Positions 36,755 to 48,392 are shown, numbered from the stretch's first letter. The stretch: 64,000 nt of DNA from Caulobacter soli (GCF_011045195.1 NZ_CP049199.1:558001-622000); one strand, 5' to 3'. Numbers and translations: made by a program. Notes: generated by a model from the sequence alone, not told the origin.

Positions 36755-37396
36755 CTAGAGGCGGGGCAGGGCCGGCAGGCCGCCCAGGATCATCCGGACG
36801 GCGAAGTCGGCCGCGCCGTCCACGTCGACCGGGCGACGCTCCAGCATCTTGTCGCCGACCTCGCGCGCCACGGCGATGCAGGCGGCGGCGAAATAGTCCA
36901 GGTCGACGGCCGGAGCGTGGTCGTGCTCCAGCACCTTGGCGAAGGCGGCGTGGACCTCGTCGAACACCGCCTGGATCTCGGGCGTGGCGCGGGCGTGGGG
37001 AAAGACCTCGCCGGCCGGCCGGTTGATCCGCCAGCTTTCGTGCTCGGCCGCCAGGAAGTCGAAATAGGCCCGGATCGCGCCGCGCAGGAAGCTCTCGAAA
37101 TCGACCGCCCGCTCGGACTCGGCCCGCAGGATCGGCCGGAAGCGCCGCGCGCCGTCGTCGGCCAGGGCGTCGAACACTTCTTCCTTGGACTTGTAGTAGT
37201 TGTAGAAGGTGCCCGAGGCCAAACCCGTGCGGCGGATGATGTCGCGCACCGTGGCCGCCTCGTAGCCCAGCTCGCCGAACACCGCCCGCGCCGCGTCCAG
37301 GATGGCCTGGCGGTTGGCGACCTTGGTGCGTTCGCGCTTGCCGGGGCGGTTATCTTCCGGGGGCGGACGGGCGGGGAAGTAGGCGATGTTCGACAT
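36755..37396 (-). CDS. TetR-family transcriptional regulator
   Basis: A 213-residue TetR protein. The helix-turn-helix is NRQAILDAARAVFGELGYEA, then ATVRDIIRRTGLASGTFYNY and YKSKEEVFDALA. The C-terminal ligand domain is typical and not diagnostic. It lies between the flavin monooxygenase (upstream, 51 bases) and the hydrolase/oxidoreductase pair (downstream, 28 bases), all on the minus strand, so it is likely to control this catabolic or detoxifying set. Confidence 0.85.
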   Translation of the reverse strand: MSNIAYFPARPPPEDNRPGKRERTKVANRQAILDAARAVFGELGYEAATVRDIIRRTGLASGTFYNYYKSKEEVFDALADDGARRFRPILRAESERAVDFESFLRGAIRAYFDFLAAEHESWRINRPAGEVFPHARATPEIQAVFDEVHAAFAKVLEHDHAPAVDLDYFAAACIAVAREVGDKMLERRPVDVDGAADFAVRMILGGLPALPRL

Positions 37397-37447
37397 CGGA
37401 CGCGACTCGTGGCGAGGCCCAGATGACGCCCCGTCACGATTTCAGCC

Positions 37448-38842
37448 TCATTCCGCCGCCAGTGGCAAGGATTCCGACGCGCGCGCCAAAACCGGCAGGG
37501 CGCCGCCGGCGGCCCGCGCCCGTTTCTCACCGGCCGCGATCTCCTTCTTCAGGTCGGCGCAATAGACCCCGAAGTCGACCTGGATGGTGTGGCGGGCCGA
37601 GGCGTAGAACTGGCCGGTGTGGCGCTCCTCATCCTTGGCGGTGATCTTCTCCATCTCGGCGCGCGAGGGCGGAGCGTAACGGCCGGTCAGATAGCCGGCG
37701 ACCAGCTTGGACTGCTGCTCGGCGAAATTGACCAGGGTCGGCAGGGCCTGGGCCAGGCCCATGTAGAAGAGGTCGGGCACGCCGGGCTTCATCATCCGCT
37801 TGAACAGCGGCAGGCGGTGGTCGGCGTCGGGGACCAGGGCGGGGTCGTCCAGGAACGGGAAGCTGATCTTGTAGCCGGTGGCGAAGACGATCACGTCCAC
37901 GGGCTCGACGCTGTCGTCGGCGAAGCGGACGTTCCGCCCCTCCAGCGCCTTGATCGCCGGCTTGAAGGTGATGTCGCCGCAGCCGGCCCGGGTCAGGAAC
38001 TCGCCGCTGACGGAAGGGTGGGCTTCCAGCGGCTCGTGGTCGGGCTTGGGCAGGCCGTAGTCTTCCATCCTGCCGACGTGCTTGCGGATCAGCGAGCGGA
38101 CGATCTTCAGCCCCAGCTTGCGCGGCATCCACGGCGGCATGGCCGACTTGTCCGACGGTTTGCCGTTCAGATATTTCGGGAACACCCAGACTCCGCGCCG
38201 GGCCGAGACGATCAGCTTGCCGGCGATCGGGCGCTGGGCCAGTTCGCTGGCGATATCCATGGCCGAATTGCCCATGCCGACCACCACCACGGTCTTGCCG
38301 CGCATGTCGACCGGATCGAACGGGTCGCTGTAGGCGTGGGCGTGGAAGGCGGGGCCGTCGAAGGTTCCCGGATACTCCGGCACGCGCGGGTCCCAGTGGT
38401 GGCCGTTGGCGACGATCAGCACGTCGTAGAGCCGGGTCTCGCCGGTCGACAAGGTCACCGACCACAGGCCGTCGTGCGTGCGCTCGGCGCGGGTCACCTT
38501 GGTGTTGAAGGTGATGGTCTCGCGCAGGCCGAAATGGGCGACATAGTCCTTGAAGTATCGCAGGACCTGGCTGTGATGCGGGAAGTCGGGCCAGTCGGCC
38601 GGAACCGGGAAATCCTCGAAGGCCAGGCGCCATTTCGAGGTGTCGATGTGCAGGCTCTCGTAGCAGGCCGACAGTCCGTTGGGGTTCTTGTAGTACCAGT
38701 TGCCGCCGATGTCGTCGGAGGCCTCGAAGCAGTCATAGGGGACGCCGGCGTCCTTCAGCCGCTTGGCGGTGGTGAAGCCGCTGCAGCCCGCGCCGATGAT
38801 GCAGGCCTTGGGCAGCCTGTTGGGCGGTAGCTTGGCGCTCAT
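37448..38842 (-). CDS. Flavin-containing (Baeyer-Villiger/FMO-type) monooxygenase
   Basis: A 464-residue class B flavin monooxygenase. FAD motif GAGCSG (17-22) in PKACIIGAGCSG, NADPH motif in VVVVGMGNSAMDIASEL, and the FMO fingerprint between them FDGPAFHAHAYSDP, with a following ATGYKISFPF segment. The length and YYKNPNGLSACYESLHIDTS are closer to eukaryote-type FMO than to long BVMOs. It could oxygenate a ketone, amine or sulfide; with the downstream esterase and reductase, conversion of a ketone to an ester that is then hydrolysed is a reasonable inference. Confidence 0.85.
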   Translation of the reverse strand: MSAKLPPNRLPKACIIGAGCSGFTTAKRLKDAGVPYDCFEASDDIGGNWYYKNPNGLSACYESLHIDTSKWRLAFEDFPVPADWPDFPHHSQVLRYFKDYVAHFGLRETITFNTKVTRAERTHDGLWSVTLSTGETRLYDVLIVANGHHWDPRVPEYPGTFDGPAFHAHAYSDPFDPVDMRGKTVVVVGMGNSAMDIASELAQRPIAGKLIVSARRGVWVFPKYLNGKPSDKSAMPPWMPRKLGLKIVRSLIRKHVGRMEDYGLPKPDHEPLEAHPSVSGEFLTRAGCGDITFKPAIKALEGRNVRFADDSVEPVDVIVFATGYKISFPFLDDPALVPDADHRLPLFKRMMKPGVPDLFYMGLAQALPTLVNFAEQQSKLVAGYLTGRYAPPSRAEMEKITAKDEERHTGQFYASARHTIQVDFGVYCADLKKEIAAGEKRARAAGGALPVLARASESLPLAAE

Positions 38843-38929
38843 CGCGCGCCTCCCTGACTTATCGTTGTTCAGGTGAGCGTATCGGCGTTATGCGAGGCGT
38901 CAAGCTGCCCCTAGGTCAAAGGTGGACGA

Positions 38930-39253
38930 TCAGTTGCCCAGGGCGCGCGGCGAATAGGTCGCCGTGCAGCGCGACTTGCACTGCATCCAGCTGGTCGCGC
39001 AGCTGTCGTCGTCGCTGTTGGCGCGGCAGAAATAGTAGGTGCGGGCGCAGGACGACCGGCACTGGTTGGAATCCACGCCCTGGGCGGGCGCGCCGGTCAG
39101 CGGGACCAGCGGCGGCGGCAGGGCGGGCGTGGCGGCTGGCGCGGGCGCGGCCCTCGGCGTCGCGGGGATCACGCGCGTCGGCTTGGCCGTCTGGGCGGCG
39201 GCCGAGCCGGTCACGGCGGCGAGGATCAGCAGACAGGCGAGAACGCGGCGCAT
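38930..39253 (-). CDS. Secreted Cys-rich small protein of unknown function
   Basis: A 107-residue protein with a signal peptide (MRRVLACLLILAAVTGSAAA, cleavage before Q), a Pro/Ala-rich linker (residues 25-60) and a C-terminal Cys-rich module of about 40 residues (CRSSCARTYYFCRANSDDDS, CATSWMQCKSRC) with six cysteines, probably three disulfides in the periplasm. The spacing C-x3-C-x6-C-x8-C-x6-C-x3-C is symmetric. I do not recognise the family. Confidence 0.65.
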   Translation of the reverse strand: MRRVLACLLILAAVTGSAAAQTAKPTRVIPATPRAAPAPAATPALPPPLVPLTGAPAQGVDSNQCRSSCARTYYFCRANSDDDSCATSWMQCKSRCTATYSPRALGN

Positions 39254-39287
39254 GGAAGGGTTCTAGCGCGCGCCCGTTGAGGTCTGG

Positions 39288-39827
39288 TTAACCACGTTCT
39301 CCGGCCGAGGGGCACGTTGCGCGCGTGGCCTCGTAGTGAGCGAAGGCCTGTTCCTTGTCGCCGTCGCGGGCGGTGATCCGCCAGTCCAGCTTGTCGCCCG
39401 TCAGGGTCCAGCGGTTCAGGAAGCTGGACGGCGGATAGCTGTAGGCGATCTCGAAGCCGTCCTCGCGGACCGCGCCCGCGCCGGTGGTCGTGTAGTCGCC
39501 GCCGAAGCTATCAGCCCAATAGCCCGTCAGCGTCGCGGGAATCTCGCCCTTGGGCGCGCGGGCGCCGATCACCAGGTGGGCGGCGTAGCGGTCGGCGGGA
39601 TCGGCCTTGGCCTGGCTTTCCGTCTCGATCACGAACATGGCGCCCAAGGCGACCGACTTGGCCGACAGGGACAGGGTCACGGGCTTGCCCATGACCTCGC
39701 CGGCGCCCTGCCAGCAGCCTTCCAACGCCTTCACCTGGTCGGGCAGCGGAGCGGACGGCGCGTCCTGCGCCAAGGCCGGCCCGGCCGCCAGCGACAGCAA
39801 CGCGATCAGCGCGCTCGAAACCTTCAT
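39288..39827 (-). CDS. Exported protein, lipocalin-like DUF1579-type fold suspected
   Basis: A 179-residue exported protein with a signal peptide (MKVSSALIALLSLAAGPALA). The mature part starts LPDQVKALEGCWQGAGEVMG and alternates beta-strands with GYWADSFGGDYTTTGAGAV, suggesting a small beta-barrel that could bind a lipophilic ligand. Two Cys (ALEGCW and RATCPS) could form a disulfide. ATG 39827 follows GGGGAA. Function unknown; the fold suggestion is weak. Confidence 0.6.
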   Translation of the reverse strand: MKVSSALIALLSLAAGPALAQDAPSAPLPDQVKALEGCWQGAGEVMGKPVTLSLSAKSVALGAMFVIETESQAKADPADRYAAHLVIGARAPKGEIPATLTGYWADSFGGDYTTTGAGAVREDGFEIAYSYPPSSFLNRWTLTGDKLDWRITARDGDKEQAFAHYEATRATCPSAGERG

Positions 39828-39909
39828 CCGCGTTCCCCTCGACACTTCACGCCTCAGCCTAGTGGCGCGATCCGGCCCCCGGCGTCCAGCCTCGACGCGC
39901 GCGGCGGGC

Positions 39910-40803
39910 TCAAGGCTGCGAGGTCGCCAGGAACGCGCTCAGTCCCTCGGCCAGATGGTCGAACATCGCGCGCATCCGCAGGGTGGCCCGCAGGTCCTCG
40001 TGCATGACCAGCCAGACGGGCAGGTCGAAGCCGATCTGGCCGGGGCAGATCGGAACCAGGTCGGGATCGCGGCGGGCCACGCCGTGCTGGATGAAGCCCA
40101 GGCCGAAGCCGGCGCGGACGGCGGCCAGCTGGGCCAGGTCGCTATCGGCGCGGAAAGCGAAGCCCTGCGGCGGAAGCGGTACGCGCTGGACCAGGCCGCG
40201 CAGGAACGGCGTGCCCTTGTCGAAGCCGACCACGGCGTGGTCGCGAAGCTGCTCCAGGTTCGTGGGGACGCCTTCGGTCTCCAGATAGTTTCGGTGCGCG
40301 TAGAGGCCCAGGTGGGTGTCGGCCAGGCGGCGGGCGACCAGGGCGTCCTGGGTGGGGCGGACCATGCGCACGGCGATATCGGCCGCGCCGCGCAACAGGT
40401 CCTGCTGCTGGTTGTCCAGCGAGACCTCGACCGCCACGCCGGGATGCCGCGGGCGGAAGTCGGCCAGGATCCGGGGCAGCACCTCGGCGCCGATGATCTC
40501 GCTGGCGGTCAGGCGGACCACGCCGCGCGCGGTGTTGCCGGCTCCGGACGCCGCCCGGATCAGGGCGCTGGCCGCCCCGGCCATGGCCTGGGCGTGCGGC
40601 GCCAGGTCCAGCGCCGCATCGGTGGGTTTCAAGCCTTGGGGCGAGCGGGTGAACAAGGCCACGCCGAGGCCGCGCTCCAGCTCGGCGACCTGGCGGCCGA
40701 GGGTGGGCTGGGTCAGGCCCAGGGCCCGGGCGGCGGCCGACAGGCTGCCCTCGGTCATCACCGCCAGGAAGGCGCGGTACAGGCTCCAGTCGGGCTCATC
40801 CAT
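39910..40803 (-). CDS. LysR-family transcriptional regulator
   Basis: A 297-residue LysR protein: WSLYRAFLAVMTEGSLSAAA, RALGLTQPTLGRQVAELERG, then a substrate-binding domain of normal length. It is divergent from the epimerase gene at 40898 across 94 bases, which is the classic LysR arrangement, so it probably regulates that gene. ATG 40803 and an in-frame ATG at 40815 are both possible starts. Confidence 0.85.
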   Translation of the reverse strand: MDEPDWSLYRAFLAVMTEGSLSAAARALGLTQPTLGRQVAELERGLGVALFTRSPQGLKPTDAALDLAPHAQAMAGAASALIRAASGAGNTARGVVRLTASEIIGAEVLPRILADFRPRHPGVAVEVSLDNQQQDLLRGAADIAVRMVRPTQDALVARRLADTHLGLYAHRNYLETEGVPTNLEQLRDHAVVGFDKGTPFLRGLVQRVPLPPQGFAFRADSDLAQLAAVRAGFGLGFIQHGVARRDPDLVPICPGQIGFDLPVWLVMHEDLRATLRMRAMFDHLAEGLSAFLATSQP

Positions 40804-40897
40804 GCATTCGTGCATAGCAGATCAACGGTGTTCGCCAATTCTCGTTTATCGGGCGAGGGCGCAAATTCCGGTCATCAGCTTCTCACGGAGACCGAAC

Positions 40898-41911
40898 ATG
40901 ACCTCGACCCAAACCCGCACCGCCCTGGTGATCGGCGCGACCGGCGGCATCGGCGGCGAGGCCGCCTCGGCCCTGGTCCGCCACGGCTGGACCGTCCGCG
41001 CCCTGACCCGCCGCGCCCAGCCGGCCCGCGACGGGATCGACTGGATCGAGGGCGACGCCATGGTCGCCGCCGACGTGGCCCGCGCCGCCCAGAGCGTCCA
41101 CCTGATCGTCCACGCCGCCAATCCGCCCGGCTATCGCAACTGGGGCAAGCTCGTCCTGCCGATGATCGACAACACCATCGCCGCGGCCAAGGCGCAGGGG
41201 GCGCGGATCCTGCTGCCGGGCACGGTCTACAACTTTGGCCTGGAGACCTTCCCGCTGATCGACGAGACCGCGCCCCAAGCCCCGACCACCCGCAAGGGTA
41301 GGATCCGGGTCGAGATGGAGCGGCGGCTGAAGGCGGCCTCGGCGCAAGGGGTGTCGGTGCTGATCGTCCGGGCCGGCGACTTCTTCGGACCCCACGCCGG
41401 CAACAACTGGTTCGGCCAGGCGGTGATCAAGCCGGGCGCGCCGGTGAAGTCGGTGACCGAGCCTTCGACCAAGAACGTGGCCCACGCCTGGGCCTATCTG
41501 CCCGACCTGGCCGAGACCATGGCCCGGCTGCTGGATCGCGCCGATCGCCTGGGGGCCTTCGAGGTCTTCCACTTCGGCGGCCACCTGCTGGCCTGGGGCG
41601 AGATGGCGGCCTCGGTGCGGCGCGTGACCGGCCAGCCGAAGCTGCCGGTGATGGGCTTCCCCTGGTGGCTGATCGTCGGCCTGTCGCCGGTCGTGCCGTT
41701 GTTCCGCGAGATGGCCGAGATGCGCTACCTGTGGCGCGAGCCGCTGGTCCTCGACGACCGCAAGCTCCGGGCCTTCCTGGGGGCGGACCTGCCGGCCACG
41801 TCGCTGGACGCGGCGGTGGCGACGAGCCTGAGGGGACTGGGGTGTCTGGAAGTTTCGCACCCTCTCCCAGCGGGAGAGGGCGGTGCCCGCCGCGCAGCGG
41901 TGGGAGGGTGA
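40898..41911 (+). CDS. NAD(P)-dependent epimerase/dehydratase with a repeat-derived C-terminus
   Basis: A 337-residue extended-SDR-like protein. The NAD motif is ALVIGATGGIGGEAASALVR; the active-site region is LPGTVYNFG, and IVRAGDFFGPHAGNNWF is typical of the NmrA/epimerase branch. The normal fold ends near LDAAVATSLRGLG. The last 18 residues (about 320-337, VSHPLPAGEGGARRAAVGG) and the stop codon are translated from a palindromic repeat. Divergent from the LysR gene, which is likely its regulator. Substrate unknown. Confidence 0.8.
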   Translation: MTSTQTRTALVIGATGGIGGEAASALVRHGWTVRALTRRAQPARDGIDWIEGDAMVAADVARAAQSVHLIVHAANPPGYRNWGKLVLPMIDNTIAAAKAQGARILLPGTVYNFGLETFPLIDETAPQAPTTRKGRIRVEMERRLKAASAQGVSVLIVRAGDFFGPHAGNNWFGQAVIKPGAPVKSVTEPSTKNVAHAWAYLPDLAETMARLLDRADRLGAFEVFHFGGHLLAWGEMAASVRRVTGQPKLPVMGFPWWLIVGLSPVVPLFREMAEMRYLWREPLVLDDRKLRAFLGADLPATSLDAAVATSLRGLGCLEVSHPLPAGEGGARRAAVGG

Positions 41912-42028
41912 GGAGTTACGCCCTCACCGATTTCACTCAGACTCCCTGCCGGCACGCCGGCTGACGTTTTACGCCCTCACCCTCCCAACGCTTCGCGTCG
42001 AGTCCCTCCCTCTCCCCACGGGAGAGGG
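41860..42028. repeat. Palindromic repeat element (CCCTCTCCC family) at the 3' end of the epimerase
   Basis: Begins with the perfect hairpin CCCTCTCCC-AGC-GGGAGAGGG (41860-41880) and ends with CCCTCTCCC-CAC-GGGAGAGGG (42008-42028). Between are GGTGCCCGCCGCGCAGCGGT and GCCGGCACGCCGGC-type small inverted repeats. The first 52 bases are coding for the epimerase; the remainder fills the gap to the convergent DUF72 gene. Confidence 0.8.
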
Positions 42029-42039
42029 TTTCGGTGAGA

Positions 42040-42792
42040 CTACTTCTTCAGCTTCTCGATCAGCGCCATCGCCGCCGCCGGGTTCCTGACCTTGGCGCCG
42101 GCGATGAAGTAGGCGAACACGTCGCCGCGCTGAGCCCAGCCCTGGGTCTGCTTGGCGATCCCGTCCAGTTCGTCCGAGCTCATGCCGGTCGGTTCGTCCG
42201 GCTTGCTCGACATCAGCCGCGCATAGGTGAAGTCGGCGGTCGGCTGGTCGATGCAGGGCCAGGTCGGCTCCTCGTCGACGGCGTAGACGATGGCCGCGCC
42301 GTACTTGGCGGCCAGGTCGTAGAATTGCTGATCTGCGAAGGTGGGGCTGCGGACCTCGAGCGCGTGACGCGCCGGCCGGCCGCCGATCTCCTTGGGCAGC
42401 AGCTTCAGGAAACCCTCGAAATCGACGGGGTCGAACTTCTTGGTCGCCATGAACTGCCAGTTGATGGGCCCCAGCTTGGGTCCCAATTCCTCCAGCCCCT
42501 GGCCCAGGAACTTCTCCAGGGAGTCGTTGTTCTCCGACAGCACCCGGCGGTTGGTGCAGAAGCGGCTGGCCTTGACCGCGAACACGAAGTCGTCGGGCGT
42601 CTCGTCGCGCCACTTCTGCCAGCTGTTGGGCTTGAAGGTGGAGTAGTAGGTGCCGTTGATCTCGATGCTGGTCAGCTTGGACGCGGCGTATTTCAGCTCG
42701 TCCTTCTGCTTGAGATCGTCGGGATAGAAGGGACCGCCCCGCCAGGGCTCGAACGTCCAGCCGCCGATGCCGCAGCGAATGGTTCCGGTCAT
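42040..42792 (-). CDS. DUF72 family protein (YecE-like)
   Basis: A 250-residue TIM-barrel-like protein. Typical segments: IRCGIGGWTFEPWRGGPFYP, LTSIEINGTYYSTFKPNSWQ, WRDETPDDFVFAVKASRFCT and HALEVRSPTF. DUF72/YecE proteins are widespread with no proven enzymatic role; the Glu/Asn in IEINGTYY resembles glycoside- or endonuclease-type TIM barrels. ATG 42792 is preceded by GGGAA at seven bases. It converges on the epimerase. Confidence 0.85.
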   Translation of the reverse strand: MTGTIRCGIGGWTFEPWRGGPFYPDDLKQKDELKYAASKLTSIEINGTYYSTFKPNSWQKWRDETPDDFVFAVKASRFCTNRRVLSENNDSLEKFLGQGLEELGPKLGPINWQFMATKKFDPVDFEGFLKLLPKEIGGRPARHALEVRSPTFADQQFYDLAAKYGAAIVYAVDEEPTWPCIDQPTADFTYARLMSSKPDEPTGMSSDELDGIAKQTQGWAQRGDVFAYFIAGAKVRNPAAAMALIEKLKK

Positions 42793-42859
42793 GACTGTTC
42801 CCTTCCTGTTCTCGCGGCGCACCCTAGCAGCGGCCGCGAAAACCGGAAGCGGAAAAAGC

Positions 42860-43162
42860 CTAGCGGCGAACCTGCAGTTCCTGCACCTCGGCCCGGCCGC
42901 TGCGCTTGCCGAACACGCAGGTGGCTTTGCCGCGCGCGCCCTTCATGTGCTTGGGCTTGTAGACGCCCTCCAGGGTCGAGACCGTGACGTCCTGAAAGGT
43001 GTCGCCATAGGCGGTGACGCGGACGTTGCGCAGCTCCTCGGCGGCGGCGATGCAGGCCTTGTCCGAGCGGGCGCGCAGGTCGTTCCAGGCGCCGGGCGTG
43101 GAGGCATGGGCGGAGCAGGCGGTCAGGGCCAGCAGGGCGGCGGCGGTCAGGGCGAGGCGCAT
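42860..43162 (-). CDS. Small putative lipoprotein
   Basis: A 100-residue exported protein. MRLALTAAALLALTACSAHA carries a lipobox (LTAC, Cys16). The mature part has WNDLRARSDKACIAAAEELR and ATCVFGKRSGRAEVQELQVR, with two further cysteines that could pair. No family recognised. A ribosome-binding site (GGAA) precedes the ATG. Followed on the minus strand by the DUF72 gene, 67 bases away. Confidence 0.6.
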   Translation of the reverse strand: MRLALTAAALLALTACSAHASTPGAWNDLRARSDKACIAAAEELRNVRVTAYGDTFQDVTVSTLEGVYKPKHMKGARGKATCVFGKRSGRAEVQELQVRR

Positions 43163-43222
43163 GGGGAACTCCGACGGTAGGGATGGCGAGGCTTAACGTG
43201 TCGGTGTGACGAGCGGTTGCCG

Positions 43223-43344
43223 ACTTGCCCCCACCGGACCGCTACGCGGTCTGTCCGCCCCCATAGGGGGGCGGAGGACGCGCGCACGGCGCCTCTTCCC
43301 TCTCCGGGGGAAGACGATCGCGAAGCGATCCGTAGGGGGCAAGT
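43223..43344. repeat. Dispersed palindromic repeat (CACTTGCCCCC family), copy 2
   Basis: A 122-base element with terminal inverted repeat ACTTGCCCCC (43223-43232) / GGGGGCAAGT (43335-43344). It contains GACCGCTACGCGGTC, CCGCCCCCATAGGGGGGCGG, CTTCCCTCTCCGGGGGAAG and GATCGCGAAGCGATC hairpins, the same order as the copy at 18495 read on the other strand. It ends two bases before the sdaA stop codon. Confidence 0.85.
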
Positions 43345-43346
43345 GA

Positions 43347-44735
<1,389 letters not shown>

Positions 44736-44769
44736 TCAGGTTTTCACGCGTTACGCCGTGAACGCGATC

Positions 44770-44795
44770 GGGGACATGCACATGTGCATGTCCCC
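44770..44795. repeat. Perfect 26-base palindrome GGGGACATGCACA...
   Basis: GGGGACATGCACA (44770-44782) is followed directly by its exact reverse complement. It sits between the sdaA start and the M28 peptidase stop, 24 bases from the latter. An imperfect copy lies at the other end of the peptidase gene (46556-46581). Confidence 0.85.
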
Positions 44796-44819
44796 GTCCG
44801 CATCTCGAGCGATGCTAAG

Positions 44820-46475
<1,656 letters not shown>

Positions 46476-46555
46476 CGGGTCTCTCTTTTGGAGCAGATCT
46501 TGATCGTTGGCCCGGACCCTAGCCTTAGCCGGAGCGGACGGGAAGGCGCGCCGAC

Positions 46556-46581
46556 GGGGACACGCACAAGTGCATGTCCCC
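46556..46581. repeat. Imperfect 26-base palindrome, second copy
   Basis: GGGGACACGCACA (46556-46568) faces AGTGCATGTCCCC (46569-46581), two mismatched pairs relative to the perfect copy at 44770. It lies six bases from the stop of the dehydratase gene and 81 bases upstream of the peptidase start. Confidence 0.8.
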
Positions 46582-46587
46582 GGTCCG

Positions 46588-47565
46588 TTACAGCTCGCCT
46601 GCCAGCACGCGCGCATACAGCGCCGGATCCACGTTGCCGCCGGAACAGACGATCGCCGCTGTCTGGCTCTTCAGGTCGATCTTGCCGGTCAGGGCCGCCG
46701 TCAAGGCCACGCAGCCGCCGGGCTCGATCACCAGCTTCAGCACGCCGAAGGCGTAGCGCATCGCCTCGGCCACCTCGGCGTCGGTGACGGCGACGATCCC
46801 GGAGAGGGTCTTGCTGTTGATCGGCCAGGTTAGCTCGCCGGGGATCGGGGTCAGCAGGGCGTCGCAGATCGAGCGGGCGTCCGGATCGATGGTCTCGCGC
46901 TGGCCCGAGGCCAGCGAGCGGCGGGTCTCGTCGAAGCCGGCCGGCTCGGCGCCCCAGACCTCGGTGGCGGGCGACAGCGCCTTGACCGCCGTGGAGACGC
47001 CGGCGATCAGCCCGCCGCCGCCGACGGGGCTGATCACCTTGTCCAGGTCCACGCCCAGCGCCCGGGCCTGCTCGACGATCTCCAGCCCGGCCGTGCCCTG
47101 GCCCGCGATGATGTGCGGGTCGTCATAGGACGGCACGACCACGCACCCGCGCTCGGCGGCGATCTGGTCGGCGATGGCGACGCGGTCCTCGGTGAAGCGG
47201 TCGTAGAAGCGAATCTCGGCCCCGAAGCCGCGCGTGCCCCCGACCTTCACGGCCGGCGAGTCGGACGGCATGACGATCAGGGCCGGGCAGCCGAGAAGCT
47301 GGGCCGCCAGGGCCACGCCCTGGGCGTGGTTGCCCGACGAGAAGGCCACGACGCCCCGCCGGCGCTCGTCGTCGGTCAGCTGGGACAGGCGGTTGTAGGC
47401 GCCGCGGAACTTGAAAGCCCCGGCCCGTTGCAGGGTCTCGGGCTTGATCAGCACCCGGCCGCCGAGGCGTTCGTTGAGCGCGGGGCTCTCGATCAGCGGG
47501 GTGCGAACGGCCTGGCCTTCGAGCCGGGCGGCGGCGGCTTGGATGTCGGAAAGGGCGATGGTCAT
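46588..47565 (-). CDS. Threonine/serine dehydratase-type PLP enzyme
   Basis: A 325-residue fold-type II PLP enzyme. Schiff-base Lys52 in AFKFRGAYN, SGNHAQG phosphate loop near residue 76, and GGGGLIAG near 182. The lack of a C-terminal ACT-like regulatory domain matches catabolic threonine dehydratase (TdcB) or serine racemase/dehydratase rather than biosynthetic IlvA. It yields 2-oxobutyrate or pyruvate. ATG 47565 chosen because it begins MTIALSDIQAA; a longer form to 47586 is possible. The neighbouring sdaA (serine dehydratase) suggests amino-acid breakdown, though a peptidase lies between. Confidence 0.85.
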   Translation of the reverse strand: MTIALSDIQAAAARLEGQAVRTPLIESPALNERLGGRVLIKPETLQRAGAFKFRGAYNRLSQLTDDERRRGVVAFSSGNHAQGVALAAQLLGCPALIVMPSDSPAVKVGGTRGFGAEIRFYDRFTEDRVAIADQIAAERGCVVVPSYDDPHIIAGQGTAGLEIVEQARALGVDLDKVISPVGGGGLIAGVSTAVKALSPATEVWGAEPAGFDETRRSLASGQRETIDPDARSICDALLTPIPGELTWPINSKTLSGIVAVTDAEVAEAMRYAFGVLKLVIEPGGCVALTAALTGKIDLKSQTAAIVCSGGNVDPALYARVLAGEL

Positions 47566-47663
47566 GACCGTCAGGTTTATCGCCATGAAAGCTGCGCTGA
47601 AACCCTTTGCGAGCTGCGCCGTTCAAGCCATAAGAGAAGCGTCGAGACCGCTGGGGATATACC

Positions 47664-48272
47664 GTGAAGAAAGCTCTGTTCGCCGCCGCGGCCTGCGCCG
47701 CCGTGGCCGTAGCCGCGCCCGCGTTCGCCGGCGAAGTCTTCGTCGGCGCGTACAAGCATGACGTCACCTTCGTCGGAAACCTGGTCGGCCTGGGCGCCGC
47801 CGGTCGCGAGGACGGCGTCGACGTCCACCTGGGCTATCGCACCGACAAGATCGAAAGCCTGCGCTGGCTGGGCAAGCCCCAGGTCCACGCCATGATCTCG
47901 ATCAACAGCGAGAACACCTCCAACTTCGTGGCCGCCGGCTTCGACTGGAAGATCAACCTGGGCAAGCCGGGCGGCTTCTACCTGCGTCCGGGCATGGGCC
48001 TGGCCTATACCGACGGCGAGACCGGCCTGCCGCCGGCCAACGCCCCGGGCCTCAGCCAGGCCGAGATCGATCGCCGCACCAAGCTCTACTACACGCGCAT
48101 CGACTTCGGTTCGAAGGTGCTGTTCGAGCCGGAACTGGCCCTGGGCTACGAGTTCAACGACAAATGGTCGGGCGAACTCAGCTACGTCCACCTGTCGAAC
48201 GGCCAGATCTTCCACCATGGCAAGAACCAGGGGCTTGACGACGCCGGGGTCCGGCTGGTCTACAAGTTCTGA
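47664..48272 (+). CDS. PagL-like lipid A 3-O-deacylase (acyloxyacyl hydrolase family)
   Basis: A 202-residue outer-membrane barrel. Signal peptide MKKALFAAAACAAVAVAAPA (cleavage after AFA). The C-terminal strand pair carries the PagL His-x-Ser-Asn motif in LSYVHLSNGQIFHH and ends VYKF with a terminal Phe. In PagL the catalytic triad is His-Ser-Glu; here the expected Glu position (NQGLDD) appears to hold Asp. The start is GTG 47664 after GGGGATAT. If active it would remove an acyl chain from lipid A. It precedes purA but is not obviously in one operon with it. Confidence 0.7.
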   Translation: MKKALFAAAACAAVAVAAPAFAGEVFVGAYKHDVTFVGNLVGLGAAGREDGVDVHLGYRTDKIESLRWLGKPQVHAMISINSENTSNFVAAGFDWKINLGKPGGFYLRPGMGLAYTDGETGLPPANAPGLSQAEIDRRTKLYYTRIDFGSKVLFEPELALGYEFNDKWSGELSYVHLSNGQIFHHGKNQGLDDAGVRLVYKF

Positions 48273-48392
48273 ACCGGGCGGCCTCCTTTCCAGTGAGGCC
48301 GCTACGCCGATCACAAGAGATGAAACGTCCGCCGCCGAGTCCTGTCGAAGGGCCGCGGGCGCCTTTCGGCAGGTGATAAGGCATATCTGAAC

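Noticed and set aside
48273..48392. Possible riboswitch in the purA leader
   Set aside because: Two hairpins are visible but they do not match purine or PRPP riboswitch cores, and neither is followed by a T-run.
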